DNA of 8,332 bases from an uncultured Anaerolineaceae bacterium (GTDB taxonomy: Bacteria > Chloroflexota > Anaerolineae > Anaerolineales > Anaerolineaceae), in NCBI GenBank assembly GCA_937890875.1, contig CALAEB010000295.1:1-8332 (forward strand). Reading direction: 5' to 3'. The notes under the pieces are model-generated. The model worked only from the letters and a program-made list of their open reading frames with translations. It had not been told where the DNA came from and did not search any database. Positions within the stretch are counted from its first letter, which is position 1. Each line of letters begins with the position of its first letter. Of this stretch, positions 1-5,604 are shown one piece after another. Both the position numbers and the translations under genes were made by a program.

Positions 1-1895
1 GTCCCGTTTAACTGGCATACAACTTCTTTTTGCAGGATCCGGCCGTCTTCCCTGTCGACCCAGAACCGGTATTTGTTTTGAGGTGAATTGATTCCATTTC
101 CATTTGCTGATAGCGTATGCGTAAAAGAATAACACCAGGCCTCGATTTTGTCCAATTCGCAGCCGGTACTTTCATCCAAGTGTGCGTTTGTCTCGAGGAG
201 GTCCAAAAAGTCGCCGCCATAGAAAAAAGGATAACGCATAATCGTTCCTCCGGACGGTTCCCGGCTTGCCAGAAGCGCCTGCGGCAGGACAATCTGTGCG
301 TCCGGGGTGTTCCATGTTCCGCTGATCAGGCGTCCGTCCCGGTTTTTCATCAGCGTGATATTGTTGATTACCGTGCCGTCTTCCGCAACCTGATCCCATA
401 TTTCCTGGACGACATCTGTCAGCTGCTGATCCTTTTCCATATGCGGAATTAATTCGGGAACTTCGCCGGGTATGCCCAGTTTGATCTCGCTGCGCTGCAG
501 GATCCAGCCTGTTTTCCTGTTCAGTTCGGCGGATAATGCGACCAACTTTTCAGCGGCTTTTTTCAGTTCGGGATCTCCGATTTCATTCAGGCTCGAAAAA
601 TCATAAGATACGGGAATCGTTTCGGCGGCGGTTTTTTCCCCGATCACGATTAATGACATTGGGGTCCATGTGAAAGACCAGTTTCCGTCAATCCGGTATT
701 CGATTGAATTAAAAGTGAATTCCAGCTCTGTCAGGCCGGAAGTTTCCAGATACAGGTCACAGGCAAATTGGTCCGATTCCGGGATGAACCCGCAGGCATA
801 CGGAGAAATATCCGGATTGTTTTCAAAATTGATCTCTGAAAGCGACCGGTCCGCATCCATCAGGAGCCGGAGCATGAGGAATTCATGCCCTTCACTGCTG
901 CCGGTATAGACGGTGTAACCGCTGATGTGGGCTGTAAAATCTTCCAGCGGGATGGCGTAATCCAGGTCTCCGCCGGAATCCGGCGTGAGCGCTTCCGGAA
1001 ATGAGAGCCGGAAACTGCCGGCAATGTCGCGCCGCAGGTATACGCTGTCCATTGATACAGTGAGCGGGTCCGGGCTGTTAACCGGAAGGAACGTATAAGC
1101 GTATCCGGTAACAAAACGATTATCGTCTGCAATATTAAACCCATAAGCAGCTTCACGTGTCAGCGCGTATCTTTTTCCGTCCGGTCTTTCAACCGATACC
1201 CAGCCGACCCGCAGCAGGCTTTCGTCTTCCCGCTCCAGGCTGACAGCCGGCTGAATCATGGAAATGTCAGGCGTTTGCGCGGAGTTCAACAACAGGAAGG
1301 TTACACCTTGTTTTGTGTCGCTGAGCGTGGACTTTTTGATCCGTTCCTGTGAATCACCTTCGCCGAATTCCAGTGGAATTACCGCACCTTCGGATAATGG
1401 ATCGAAATCGAACGGGATCTGGTTAAAATTGAAAGAGATGATTTCCGGCGCTTCATCCGTCAGAAATTCCAACAGTCCGGCGATGATAAGCGTGTTTCCG
1501 TTGTCAATCAGGCTGAAACGGGAACCGGAACCCGGTGTGTACCAGTTTCCGGACGGAGTCCCCAGCTCAGCGACCGGAAGATAATTTCCGTAAACCCGTT
1601 CATCACCGGAAATTTTCTCCCCCCATTCCGGTGAAAGTCCCCAGATCAGGAAACGCACCAGGATCCGGTCGGTTTCCACCACCGCATCATTGATTTCCAG
1701 CGTGACTTTCTCTCCCGCGGATGTGATAATTTCCGCACTGTAGCTTTTATCCAGGGAACGGAGCGCCTGATTTTCTCCGATCAGTGTGACATCGTCGGCA
1801 ACACCTTCTTGCGCCGAGACCGGTACCAAAGCGCAGAACAACAGCAGAAGAAGCGCCAGATTTCCGGCGAAGCTGAATTGATGTCGCATTACCAT
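1..1895 (-). CDS. Large secreted protein of unknown function (C-terminus beyond the window)
   Basis: Reading the minus strand from an ATG at 1895 gives 631 codons with no stop up to the left edge, so the gene is 3'-truncated by the window. The first 28 residues form a Sec signal peptide: Arg4, a leucine-rich core at residues 13-20, and a VSA|Q cleavage site. A lipobox reading at Cys21 (LLFC) is poor. After it I see two beta-rich stretches, about 55-180 and 275-415. The second ends in GNWSFTWTP and loosely recalls the beta-sandwich ectodomains of DUF4179/DUF5643 proteins. The remainder, about 435-631, contains KTGWILQRSE, a repeated acidic helix and YRFWVDREDGRILQKE, which recalls LolA-like lipoprotein-carrier folds. 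Cysteines at 368, 379, 579, 588 and 627 could form disulfides. I know no named family. AAGGA ends 5 nt before the 1895 ATG, so I prefer it over the in-frame ATG at 1889. Confidence 0.85.
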   Translation of the reverse strand, partial: MVMRHQFSFAGNLALLLLLFCALVPVSAQEGVADDVTLIGENQALRSLDKSYSAEIITSAGEKVTLEINDAVVETDRILVRFLIWGLSPEWGEKISGDERVYGNYLPVAELGTPSGNWYTPGSGSRFSLIDNGNTLIIAGLLEFLTDEAPEIISFNFNQIPFDFDPLSEGAVIPLEFGEGDSQERIKKSTLSDTKQGVTFLLLNSAQTPDISMIQPAVSLEREDESLLRVGWVSVERPDGKRYALTREAAYGFNIADDNRFVTGYAYTFLPVNSPDPLTVSMDSVYLRRDIAGSFRLSFPEALTPDSGGDLDYAIPLEDFTAHISGYTVYTGSSEGHEFLMLRLLMDADRSLSEINFENNPDISPYACGFIPESDQFACDLYLETSGLTELEFTFNSIEYRIDGNWSFTWTPMSLIVIGEKTAAETIPVSYDFSSLNEIGDPELKKAAEKLVALSAELNRKTGWILQRSEIKLGIPGEVPELIPHMEKDQQLTDVVQEIWDQVAEDGTVINNITLMKNRDGRLISGTWNTPDAQIVLPQALLASREPSGGTIMRYPFFYGGDFLDLLETNAHLDESTGCELDKIEAWCYSFTHTLSANGNGINSPQNKYRFWVDREDGRILQKEVVCQLNG

Positions 1896-2080
1896 ACCGA
1901 TCCTTCTTGATCCGGAATTCTCGGATCGGCCTGTTCCGGAATCCGCTCATGATGATCTTCCCGGCTGGAAATCATATGGACGCCATCACCGATGGCATCG
2001 GCCATCGTTCGGCGTCTCTCAGCCGCATTGCTCCCGATATGCGGTATCAGGAGGATATTTTCAACATTGTTTATTCTCAT
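1889..2080 (-). pseudogene. Remnant resembling the C-terminus of a D-2-hydroxyacid dehydrogenase
   Basis: A 63-codon frame starts at ATG 2080 and ends in TAA at 1889-1891, which shares one base with an ATG of the secreted-protein gene (TAATG). Residues 5-26 contain NVENILLIPHIGSN followed by AAERRRTMADA. This matches the family pattern N-V-x-L-T-P-H-I-G-S-x-x-x-E-x-R-x-x-M that carries the catalytic His near the C-terminus of D-isomer-specific 2-hydroxyacid dehydrogenases. The NAD-binding domain that should precede it is missing: an in-frame TGA lies five codons upstream of the ATG and I see no dehydrogenase motif in any minus frame up to 2271. The last 25 residues are polar and unlike the family. 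The likeliest reading is a decayed gene end. A real small gene translationally coupled to the secreted protein is the alternative; the Shine-Dalgarno before 2080 is weak. Confidence 0.4.
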
Positions 2081-2271
2081 GGGTATTCTCTTTCAGCAAT
2101 CCGGAATTGATAGAAAGAACGACCTGTGTTGCTTCCGGTTTTGCGCGGGACGCGAATCGGAATGACTGCGAACTTTTCTTCAGAATCCCAAAAGGTCCCT
2201 CAAGTTCCGGATTCCCGATTCTCTTTCCTGTTATAAAAATGCAGCCCTTCCATCAATTATAATTACAAAAT
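2081..2271. other. Divergent intergenic region, no gene recognised
   Basis: This stretch separates the minus-strand remnant and secreted protein from the plus-strand metallophosphoesterase. One minus-strand frame stays open for about 55 codons but has no good start and no motif I recognise. The only regulatory signal is the AT-rich palindrome AATTATAATT at 2255-2264, which offers a TATAAT hexamer on both strands. No -35 of quality accompanies it. Confidence 0.4.
2258..2263 (+). promoter_or_regulatory. Possible -10 element giving a near-leaderless transcript
   Basis: TATAAT ends 8 nt before the metallophosphoesterase ATG at 2272, so transcription would begin at or within a few bases of the start codon. 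No Shine-Dalgarno is visible between them. The -35 side is weak (TTATAA at 2231-2236, spacing too long), so this is a tentative call. Confidence 0.3.
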
Positions 2272-2934
2272 ATGGATCGGATATTGAGAACAGATCTCAC
2301 TGCGGCCTTTGGATACCCGCTGATAATTGCAGTATTGGGGGACACGCATATTCAAGGGCCGCAGCGCCGGATCCCGGAAGATTACCTTGAAAAAATCCGG
2401 CAGGTTGACCCTTCTCTGATTTTTCATACCGGCGATATCATGGAGCTGCACGTTTTGGAGGCGTTGGAGAGAGTTGCGCCGGTCTTTGCGGTTCGCGGAA
2501 ACCGGGATTTTTCACATCGGAACCGGCTGCCGGTGATGCGGCTTTTCCAATTCGGGGATACCGAGATTTGCCTGCTGCACGGGCACGGAACAATTGCTCA
2601 ATATTTGCGTTTAAAAGTTCGTTATTGGCAAGGTAAATTGGATCCGGAGTTTATTGCCGATCAGCTGCCGGATGCGGCCGCAAATTCCCGGGTGGTCATT
2701 TTCGGCCATTCGCACGTGCCGCGGGTTTGGAGCGAACAGGGAAAACTGTTCCTGAATCCGGGGGCTTTTTCCGAAGGGAATCATAACGACCGGTTTTGGT
2801 TTCCCTCTTTTGCCCGGTTCCGGATCGAGTCCCCGCAAAAGATTTTTGTTGAAATACACTGTAAAGAAGATGATTGGCATGTATATTGCAGTAAAAGAAT
2901 TGATTGGAATAATAATGGAGGGGCAGCGCAATGA
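2272..2934 (+). CDS. YfcE/MJ0936-type metallophosphoesterase
   Basis: A 220-residue member of the calcineurin-like metallophosphoesterase superfamily (Metallophos_2), predicted to be a cytosolic phosphodiesterase with a two-metal centre. Its physiological substrate cannot be told from sequence. The family motifs appear in order: GDTH (Asp24, His26), GDI (Asp55), GNRD (Asn77, Asp79), LLHGHG (His103), GHSH (His146, His148) and LNPGAFS (Asn162). All expected metal ligands are present, so it should be active. It is longer than typical YfcE proteins: about 17 residues precede the first strand, and a basic, aromatic insert lies at 110-125. The start is uncertain because ATG 2272 has no clear Shine-Dalgarno; it may be leaderless or begin slightly further in. 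Its TGA overlaps the ATG of the next small gene by 4 nt, so the two form an operon. Confidence 0.88.
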   Translation: MDRILRTDLTAAFGYPLIIAVLGDTHIQGPQRRIPEDYLEKIRQVDPSLIFHTGDIMELHVLEALERVAPVFAVRGNRDFSHRNRLPVMRLFQFGDTEICLLHGHGTIAQYLRLKVRYWQGKLDPEFIADQLPDAAANSRVVIFGHSHVPRVWSEQGKLFLNPGAFSEGNHNDRFWFPSFARFRIESPQKIFVEIHCKEDDWHVYCSKRIDWNNNGGAAQ

Positions 2935-3074
2935 GTGGAGGATGGGTTTTCGGTTTTGCACTGGGTGTATTAGGAATTATCAGCCATTTTACTTATATCC
3001 GTTTTGCGTCTGAATACAATTACTGGCTTTTGGTGATCGGGTTCTTTTTAGTGTCACTGAATGCCCGGCGTTAA
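2931..3074 (+). CDS. Small two-helix membrane protein (47 aa)
   Basis: A 47-codon gene starts with an ATG that overlaps the metallophosphoesterase stop in an ATGA junction and ends at TAA 3072-3074. A strong Shine-Dalgarno, GGAGGGG at 2917-2923, sits 7 nt before the start, which argues for real translation. The peptide has two hydrophobic segments, about residues 5-20 (WVFGFALGVLGIISHF) and 31-43 (YWLLVIGFFLVSL), split by a short polar turn (RFASEYN), and it ends in NARR, which suits a cytosolic C-terminus. It is an integral membrane microprotein. I do not recognise the family. Coupling to the phosphoesterase suggests a shared role, perhaps holding the enzyme at the membrane, but that is inference. 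A strong terminator follows 16 nt downstream. Confidence 0.72.
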   Translation: MSGGWVFGFALGVLGIISHFTYIRFASEYNYWLLVIGFFLVSLNARR

Positions 3075-3090
3075 CGGATTGACGAAGATG

Positions 3091-3134
3091 AAAAAGGCCG
3101 TGCGATTGGTTTGTTTATCGCACGGCCTTTTTTT
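3091..3134 (+). terminator. Intrinsic terminator, probably bidirectional
   Basis: GGCCGTGCGAT (3096-3106) and ATCGCACGGCC (3117-3127) form a perfect 11-bp stem around a 10-nt loop, followed by seven Ts (3128-3134) on the plus strand. Five As (3091-3095) precede the stem, so the minus strand also reads stem plus Ts. It lies between two converging genes, the 47-aa membrane protein and the XRE regulator, and can end both. Confidence 0.93.
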
Positions 3135-3179
3135 GTGGGCAATTTCTTTGATAATGCCGCTGATTTGGAAACGGTTGAT

Positions 3180-3833
3180 TCACCGAACAGCTATTTGAGC
3201 GGACCAGCAGTTGGTTCCGTTGATTTTTACCGGTGTTTCCGGTATTTTCGGGATTTTGTATACAACCAGGCCGTGTTTGTTGCAATACAAATATAGCTGG
3301 CCATTCGGTATTTGCGGTATACGTACCGTTGGGTCTTGTTCCGGATACATCCGATTCAGGAAAAAACGGTCGCTTGTAACGTAAGCCGCAAATAAAATAA
3401 AGTGACACTTGGTCATTTCATGGTCTATTGTAAAAAAGGTATCGATGTCGATATTTTCAGCGGTGACGCAAGGGGCGTTCTCATCCATGGTGGGAACGAG
3501 TGGCTCAAGTCTTCTGCCGCAGCAAAAGATCGATGAGGGACCGGTGCTGGCAAGGATGTTTTTGCAAATTGGGCAGACAATAAACCGGATTTTCGCGATA
3601 TTTCCGCTGTCGGGTCGGTTCCGGCTAATTTCTCCTTCCATCATTTGTGATATGTCTGCATCCAAAATGGCTGACAGATTCGCCCATAGGGAAATGTCCG
3701 GGCACCCCAGACCACATTCCCATTTGGATACGGTTTTATTGCTGATATGAAGTGCTTGGGCGACATTCTGTTGTGTCAGACCTTTTTCTTTACGCAATTG
3801 GGCAATCAAGCGCCCAATTTTTGTGCAATCCAT
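3180..3833 (-). CDS. XRE-family regulator fused to a desulfoferrodoxin-like domain
   Basis: A 217-residue protein with three parts. Residues 5-65 are a Cro/C1-type helix-turn-helix (LTQQNVAQALHISNKTVSKWE), so it should bind DNA. Residues 87-105 carry CPIC...CC (Cys87, 90, 104, 105), the desulforedoxin-type rubredoxin-like knuckle. Residues 130-189 resemble a superoxide-reductase fold: DHEMTKCH gives His138 and His144, and CNKHG gives Cys184 and His187, matching four of the five ligands of the SOR iron centre (H-P-M-x-x-x-H and C-N-x-H-G). The first ligand, His in the K-H-V-P motif, appears to be Asn119 in ENAP. About 28 residues follow CNKHG, more than I expect for the family. The start at ATG 3833 is supported by GGAAAGG 7 nt upstream. 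A likely role is a redox- or metal-sensing transcription factor; targets are unknown. Confidence 0.82.
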   Translation of the reverse strand: MDCTKIGRLIAQLRKEKGLTQQNVAQALHISNKTVSKWECGLGCPDISLWANLSAILDADISQMMEGEISRNRPDSGNIAKIRFIVCPICKNILASTGPSSIFCCGRRLEPLVPTMDENAPCVTAENIDIDTFFTIDHEMTKCHFILFAAYVTSDRFFLNRMYPEQDPTVRIPQIPNGQLYLYCNKHGLVVYKIPKIPETPVKINGTNCWSAQIAVR

Positions 3834-3836
3834 TGA

Positions 3837-3908
3837 TTACCCTTTCCGGATTCGTATGATATCCTGCGTCATCAGTCCAAGGAAATTGTCCAAAGTTATT
3901 CTTTTCAC
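3837..3908 (-). CDS. Possible 23-residue peptide ahead of the XRE regulator
   Basis: Between the GIY-YIG-like gene and the XRE regulator, the minus strand reads GTG at 3908 through 22 further codons to TAA at 3837-3839, three bases before the regulator ATG. The peptide begins VKRITLDNFLGLMTQDII and reads like protein rather than noise, with a basic end. The GTG lies inside GAGGTG, and I see only a weak ribosome site ahead of it. It could be a leader peptide coupled to the regulator, the tail of a lost gene, or chance. Confidence 0.2.
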   Translation of the reverse strand: MKRITLDNFLGLMTQDIIRIRKG

Positions 3909-3950
3909 CTCTGTCTCAATATTTTTCTGCTTATGGCAATTTGCGCTGTT

Positions 3951-4292
3951 CTATCGGTATATTCTTTTGGCATCATTCGATTCCAGACATTGCGCCAATA
4001 ATTTCTCTAAATCTTTGGAGTGGTCGGCTTTGGGATCCTCATAGTTCAAAGCCTTGACTACCGAAAGTTCAAACCCATTCTCTCCGTACTGATTCCAGAG
4101 TTCCTGCAGCCGCTTGTTCGAATGGGAGTTCATGTTTAATTTAAAACAATTGCTGTTGAAATCCGCTTTGATGTCATTCGATGGGCCGAGAAAAGCCTCT
4201 CCCGTTGCAAGGCAGCGGAAAGCGATGATCCCTTTCTCCGGTTTCCGATTTTTATACTCCTCCAGGAGCTCTTTTCTTCTTTGCTTATCCAT
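3951..4292 (-). CDS. Small GIY-YIG nuclease-family protein, degenerate active site
   Basis: A 113-residue protein resembling the short GIY-YIG family proteins I associate with Clostridia. Those have a charged N-terminal helix (here MDKQRRKELLEEYKNRKPEK), a GIY strand, a YIG strand, then N-x-x-LQ-x-x-W-x-x-YG-x-x-F. The last block is clear at 59-74 (NKRLQELWNQYGENGF). The catalytic positions are degraded: GIY is GII (21-23), YIG is FLG (34-36), the Arg expected after the YIG strand is absent (IKADFN), and the Glu of the F-x-F-E-V motif is Ser77. It is therefore probably not a nuclease, perhaps a nucleic-acid or protein binder. I start at ATG 4292, which lies 8 nt after GAGG, rather than at the in-frame GTG 4301 that sits inside that Shine-Dalgarno. 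It runs toward the XRE gene with a 117-nt gap. Confidence 0.68.
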   Translation of the reverse strand: MDKQRRKELLEEYKNRKPEKGIIAFRCLATGEAFLGPSNDIKADFNSNCFKLNMNSHSNKRLQELWNQYGENGFELSVVKALNYEDPKADHSKDLEKLLAQCLESNDAKRIYR

Positions 4293-4338
4293 CGCATTCA
4301 CCTCGATTTTATTCTAATTGCGACAGAACAGAAAAACA

Positions 4339-4355
4339 ATCTGCGTTCCGCAGAT
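4339..4355 (-). terminator. Hairpin with T-tract upstream of the GIY-YIG-like gene
   Basis: On the minus strand, ATCTGCG and CGCAGAT form a perfect 7-bp stem with a 3-nt loop, followed by TTGTTTTTC (complement of 4330-4338). This is the shape of a short intrinsic terminator or attenuator. It lies 47 nt upstream of the GIY-YIG-like start and could block antisense transcription from the peroxide operon side, or attenuate a longer leader. Confidence 0.4.
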
Positions 4356-4504
4356 AAATGACGGGCGGATGATTGACAGCACTGATACACGCTTTCAATT
4401 CGTTTCCCGGAATTTAAGTGAGAATTCAAAATGAAAAAATCCTTTTGAAAAAAGTCAATAAAATATCTTTTCACAAATCCGAATGCGGCATTGTCACGTT
4501 CCTA

Positions 4505-4532
4505 TTGACAAAAAAGAAAACAGGCATATACT
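4505..4532 (+). promoter_or_regulatory. Promoter of the perR-ahpC-ahpF operon
   Basis: TTGACA (4505-4510) is followed after 16 nt by TATACT (4527-4532), a good vegetative promoter. Transcription should start near 4539, inside or at the edge of the Per box, 29 nt before the perR ATG. No comparable promoter is visible between perR and ahpC or between ahpC and the reductase gene, so this one should serve all three. Confidence 0.8.
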
Positions 4533-4538
4533 AACACC

Positions 4539-4551
4539 AGTAATGATTACT
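4539..4551 (+). promoter_or_regulatory. Per box (PerR operator)
   Basis: AGTAATGATTACT is a perfect 6-1-6 inverted repeat. It follows the PerR operator pattern TTATAATnATTATAA, with G/C changes in the outer part of each half. It sits just downstream of the -10, where a bound repressor would block initiation, and directly ahead of perR. This predicts autoregulation and peroxide induction of the whole operon. Confidence 0.75.
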
Positions 4552-4567
4552 ATTATCAGGAGTTTGA

Positions 4568-4999
4568 ATGAAGCGTTATAGCATGCAGCGGGAAATGATC
4601 CTGGATGCGCTCACACATCTGGACCATCCGACGGCGCCGGAGATTTACGAAAAGATTCGGACAACGTACCCTCAGATCAGTTTGGGCACTGTTTACCGAA
4701 ACCTGAATATGCTGACGGAGGCAGGCGAGATAGTCCGCCTCTCATTCCCTTCTGCATCGGACCGTTTTGATTGCAATACCAGCGATCATACGCATGTGCT
4801 ATGCAGTCAATGCGGCCGGGTCATCGACGTCAGCCCTGAACTGCCGCGGGAACTGCTTTCGGAATTGGATGCGTTCGTTGCAGATTCGACCGGGGTAACG
4901 GTGAATGAACGGGAGATGGTTTTTTATGGAATATGCTCCGACTGCAAACGGGAGATGGAGATGAAGGAATCGTCAAGAACAGCTGATCATTCGGGATGA
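4568..4999 (+). CDS. perR: Peroxide-responsive repressor PerR (Fur family)
   Basis: A 143-residue Fur-family regulator. The winged helix occupies residues 1-60, with the recognition helix around SLGTVYRNLNMLTEAGEI. The structural zinc site is present as CSQC (79, 82) and CSDC (123, 126). The regulatory metal ligands align with those of B. subtilis PerR: His20 (for His37), Asp68 (Asp85), His74 (His91), His76 (His93) and Asp87 (Asp104). The last Asp is a PerR hallmark, so peroxide sensing by iron-catalysed His oxidation is expected. The N-terminus is about 17 residues shorter than in B. subtilis and the C-terminus extends past the zinc site with a polar tail. AGGAG (4558-4562) lies 5 nt before the ATG. 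It is the first gene of an operon with ahpC, 39 nt downstream, and a Per box lies in its own leader. Confidence 0.92.
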   Translation: MKRYSMQREMILDALTHLDHPTAPEIYEKIRTTYPQISLGTVYRNLNMLTEAGEIVRLSFPSASDRFDCNTSDHTHVLCSQCGRVIDVSPELPRELLSELDAFVADSTGVTVNEREMVFYGICSDCKREMEMKESSRTADHSG

Positions 5000-5038
5000 A
5001 TGTTCGGTTGATTAAAAAAGTTCATTTTGGAGGAAAAG

Positions 5039-5602
5039 ATGTCACTTATTGGTAAAGAAGTTAACGAATTCAAAGCACAGGCCTTTCATATAGGCGCGTT
5101 TAAAGAAGTAACCAAAGCTGATTTGCTGGGAAAGTGGTCCGTTTTTGTCTTCTATCCGGCAGATTTCACTTTTGTCTGCCCGACAGAGTTGGGCGATCTG
5201 GCCGATCATTACGCTGAATTTAAATCAATCGGCTGCGAAGTTTATTCTGTTTCAACTGATTCTCATTTTGTACATAAAGCCTGGCATGACGCTTCCGATA
5301 CGATTAAGAAGATTGAATATCCGATGATTGCGGATCCGACCGGAAAAATCACGAAAGATTTTGATGTGTATATCGAAGAAGACGGCATGGCATTAAGAGG
5401 CAGCTTTGTAATTGATCCTGAAGCGAAAATTGTTTCTTACGAAGTCAACGCCAACAACATCGGACGGGAAGCTTCGGAACTGCTGCGAAAAGTGCAGGCT
5501 GCACAGTTTGTTGCCGAACATGGCGATCAGGTATGCCCCGCCAAATGGAAGCCGGGCGAAAAAACATTGAAACCCAGCTTGGATCTGGTAGGGAAAATCT
5601 AA
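5039..5602 (+). CDS. ahpC: Typical 2-Cys peroxiredoxin AhpC
   Basis: A cytosolic peroxidase that reduces hydrogen peroxide and organic hydroperoxides and is recycled by the reductase encoded next. The ATG at 5039 follows GGAGG (5029-5033) by 5 nt and gives 187 residues, the same length as E. coli AhpC. A TTG at 5027 is in frame but lies before the Shine-Dalgarno and is not the start. The peroxidatic cysteine is Cys47 in FYPADFTFVCPTE and the resolving cysteine is Cys166 in HGDQVCPAKW; both fall at the same positions as in E. coli when Met is counted. The GG(L/I)G-like and C-terminal YF signatures of over-oxidation-sensitive enzymes are not evident, and the tail ends SLDLVGKI, as in bacterial AhpC. 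Its stop is 2 nt before the GTG of the reductase gene, indicating tight co-translation. Confidence 0.97.
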   Translation: MSLIGKEVNEFKAQAFHIGAFKEVTKADLLGKWSVFVFYPADFTFVCPTELGDLADHYAEFKSIGCEVYSVSTDSHFVHKAWHDASDTIKKIEYPMIADPTGKITKDFDVYIEEDGMALRGSFVIDPEAKIVSYEVNANNIGREASELLRKVQAAQFVAEHGDQVCPAKWKPGEKTLKPSLDLVGKI

Positions 5603-5604
5603 CA

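Noticed and set aside
117..452. Plus-strand open frame of 111 codons
   Set aside because: It lies antisense to the continuous secreted-protein frame, has no ribosome site and no recognisable motif.
1258..1584. Plus-strand open frame of 108 codons
   Set aside because: It is antisense to the secreted-protein gene and its composition reflects that gene's codon use.
1..1895. Frequent CCGGA/TCCGG words that look like dispersed repeats
   Set aside because: They arise from favoured codons such as CCG GAA and TCC GGA within coding sequence; spacing is irregular and there is no array.
2611..2961. Minus-strand open frame of 116 codons
   Set aside because: It is antisense to the metallophosphoesterase, whose motifs are complete on the plus strand.
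3409..3750. Plus-strand open frame of 113 codons
   Set aside because: It is antisense to the XRE-desulfoferrodoxin gene, which has clear domains and a ribosome site.
4373..4401. TTGACA at 4373-4378 as a second promoter for perR
   Set aside because: No acceptable -10 follows at 16-18 nt; the 4505 promoter is much better and places the Per box correctly.
5533..5604. Upstream ATG extending the reductase by 24 residues
   Set aside because: It overlaps ahpC by 70 nt in another frame, the extra residues have no family match, and GTG 5605 has a fitting ribosome site 2 nt after the ahpC stop.
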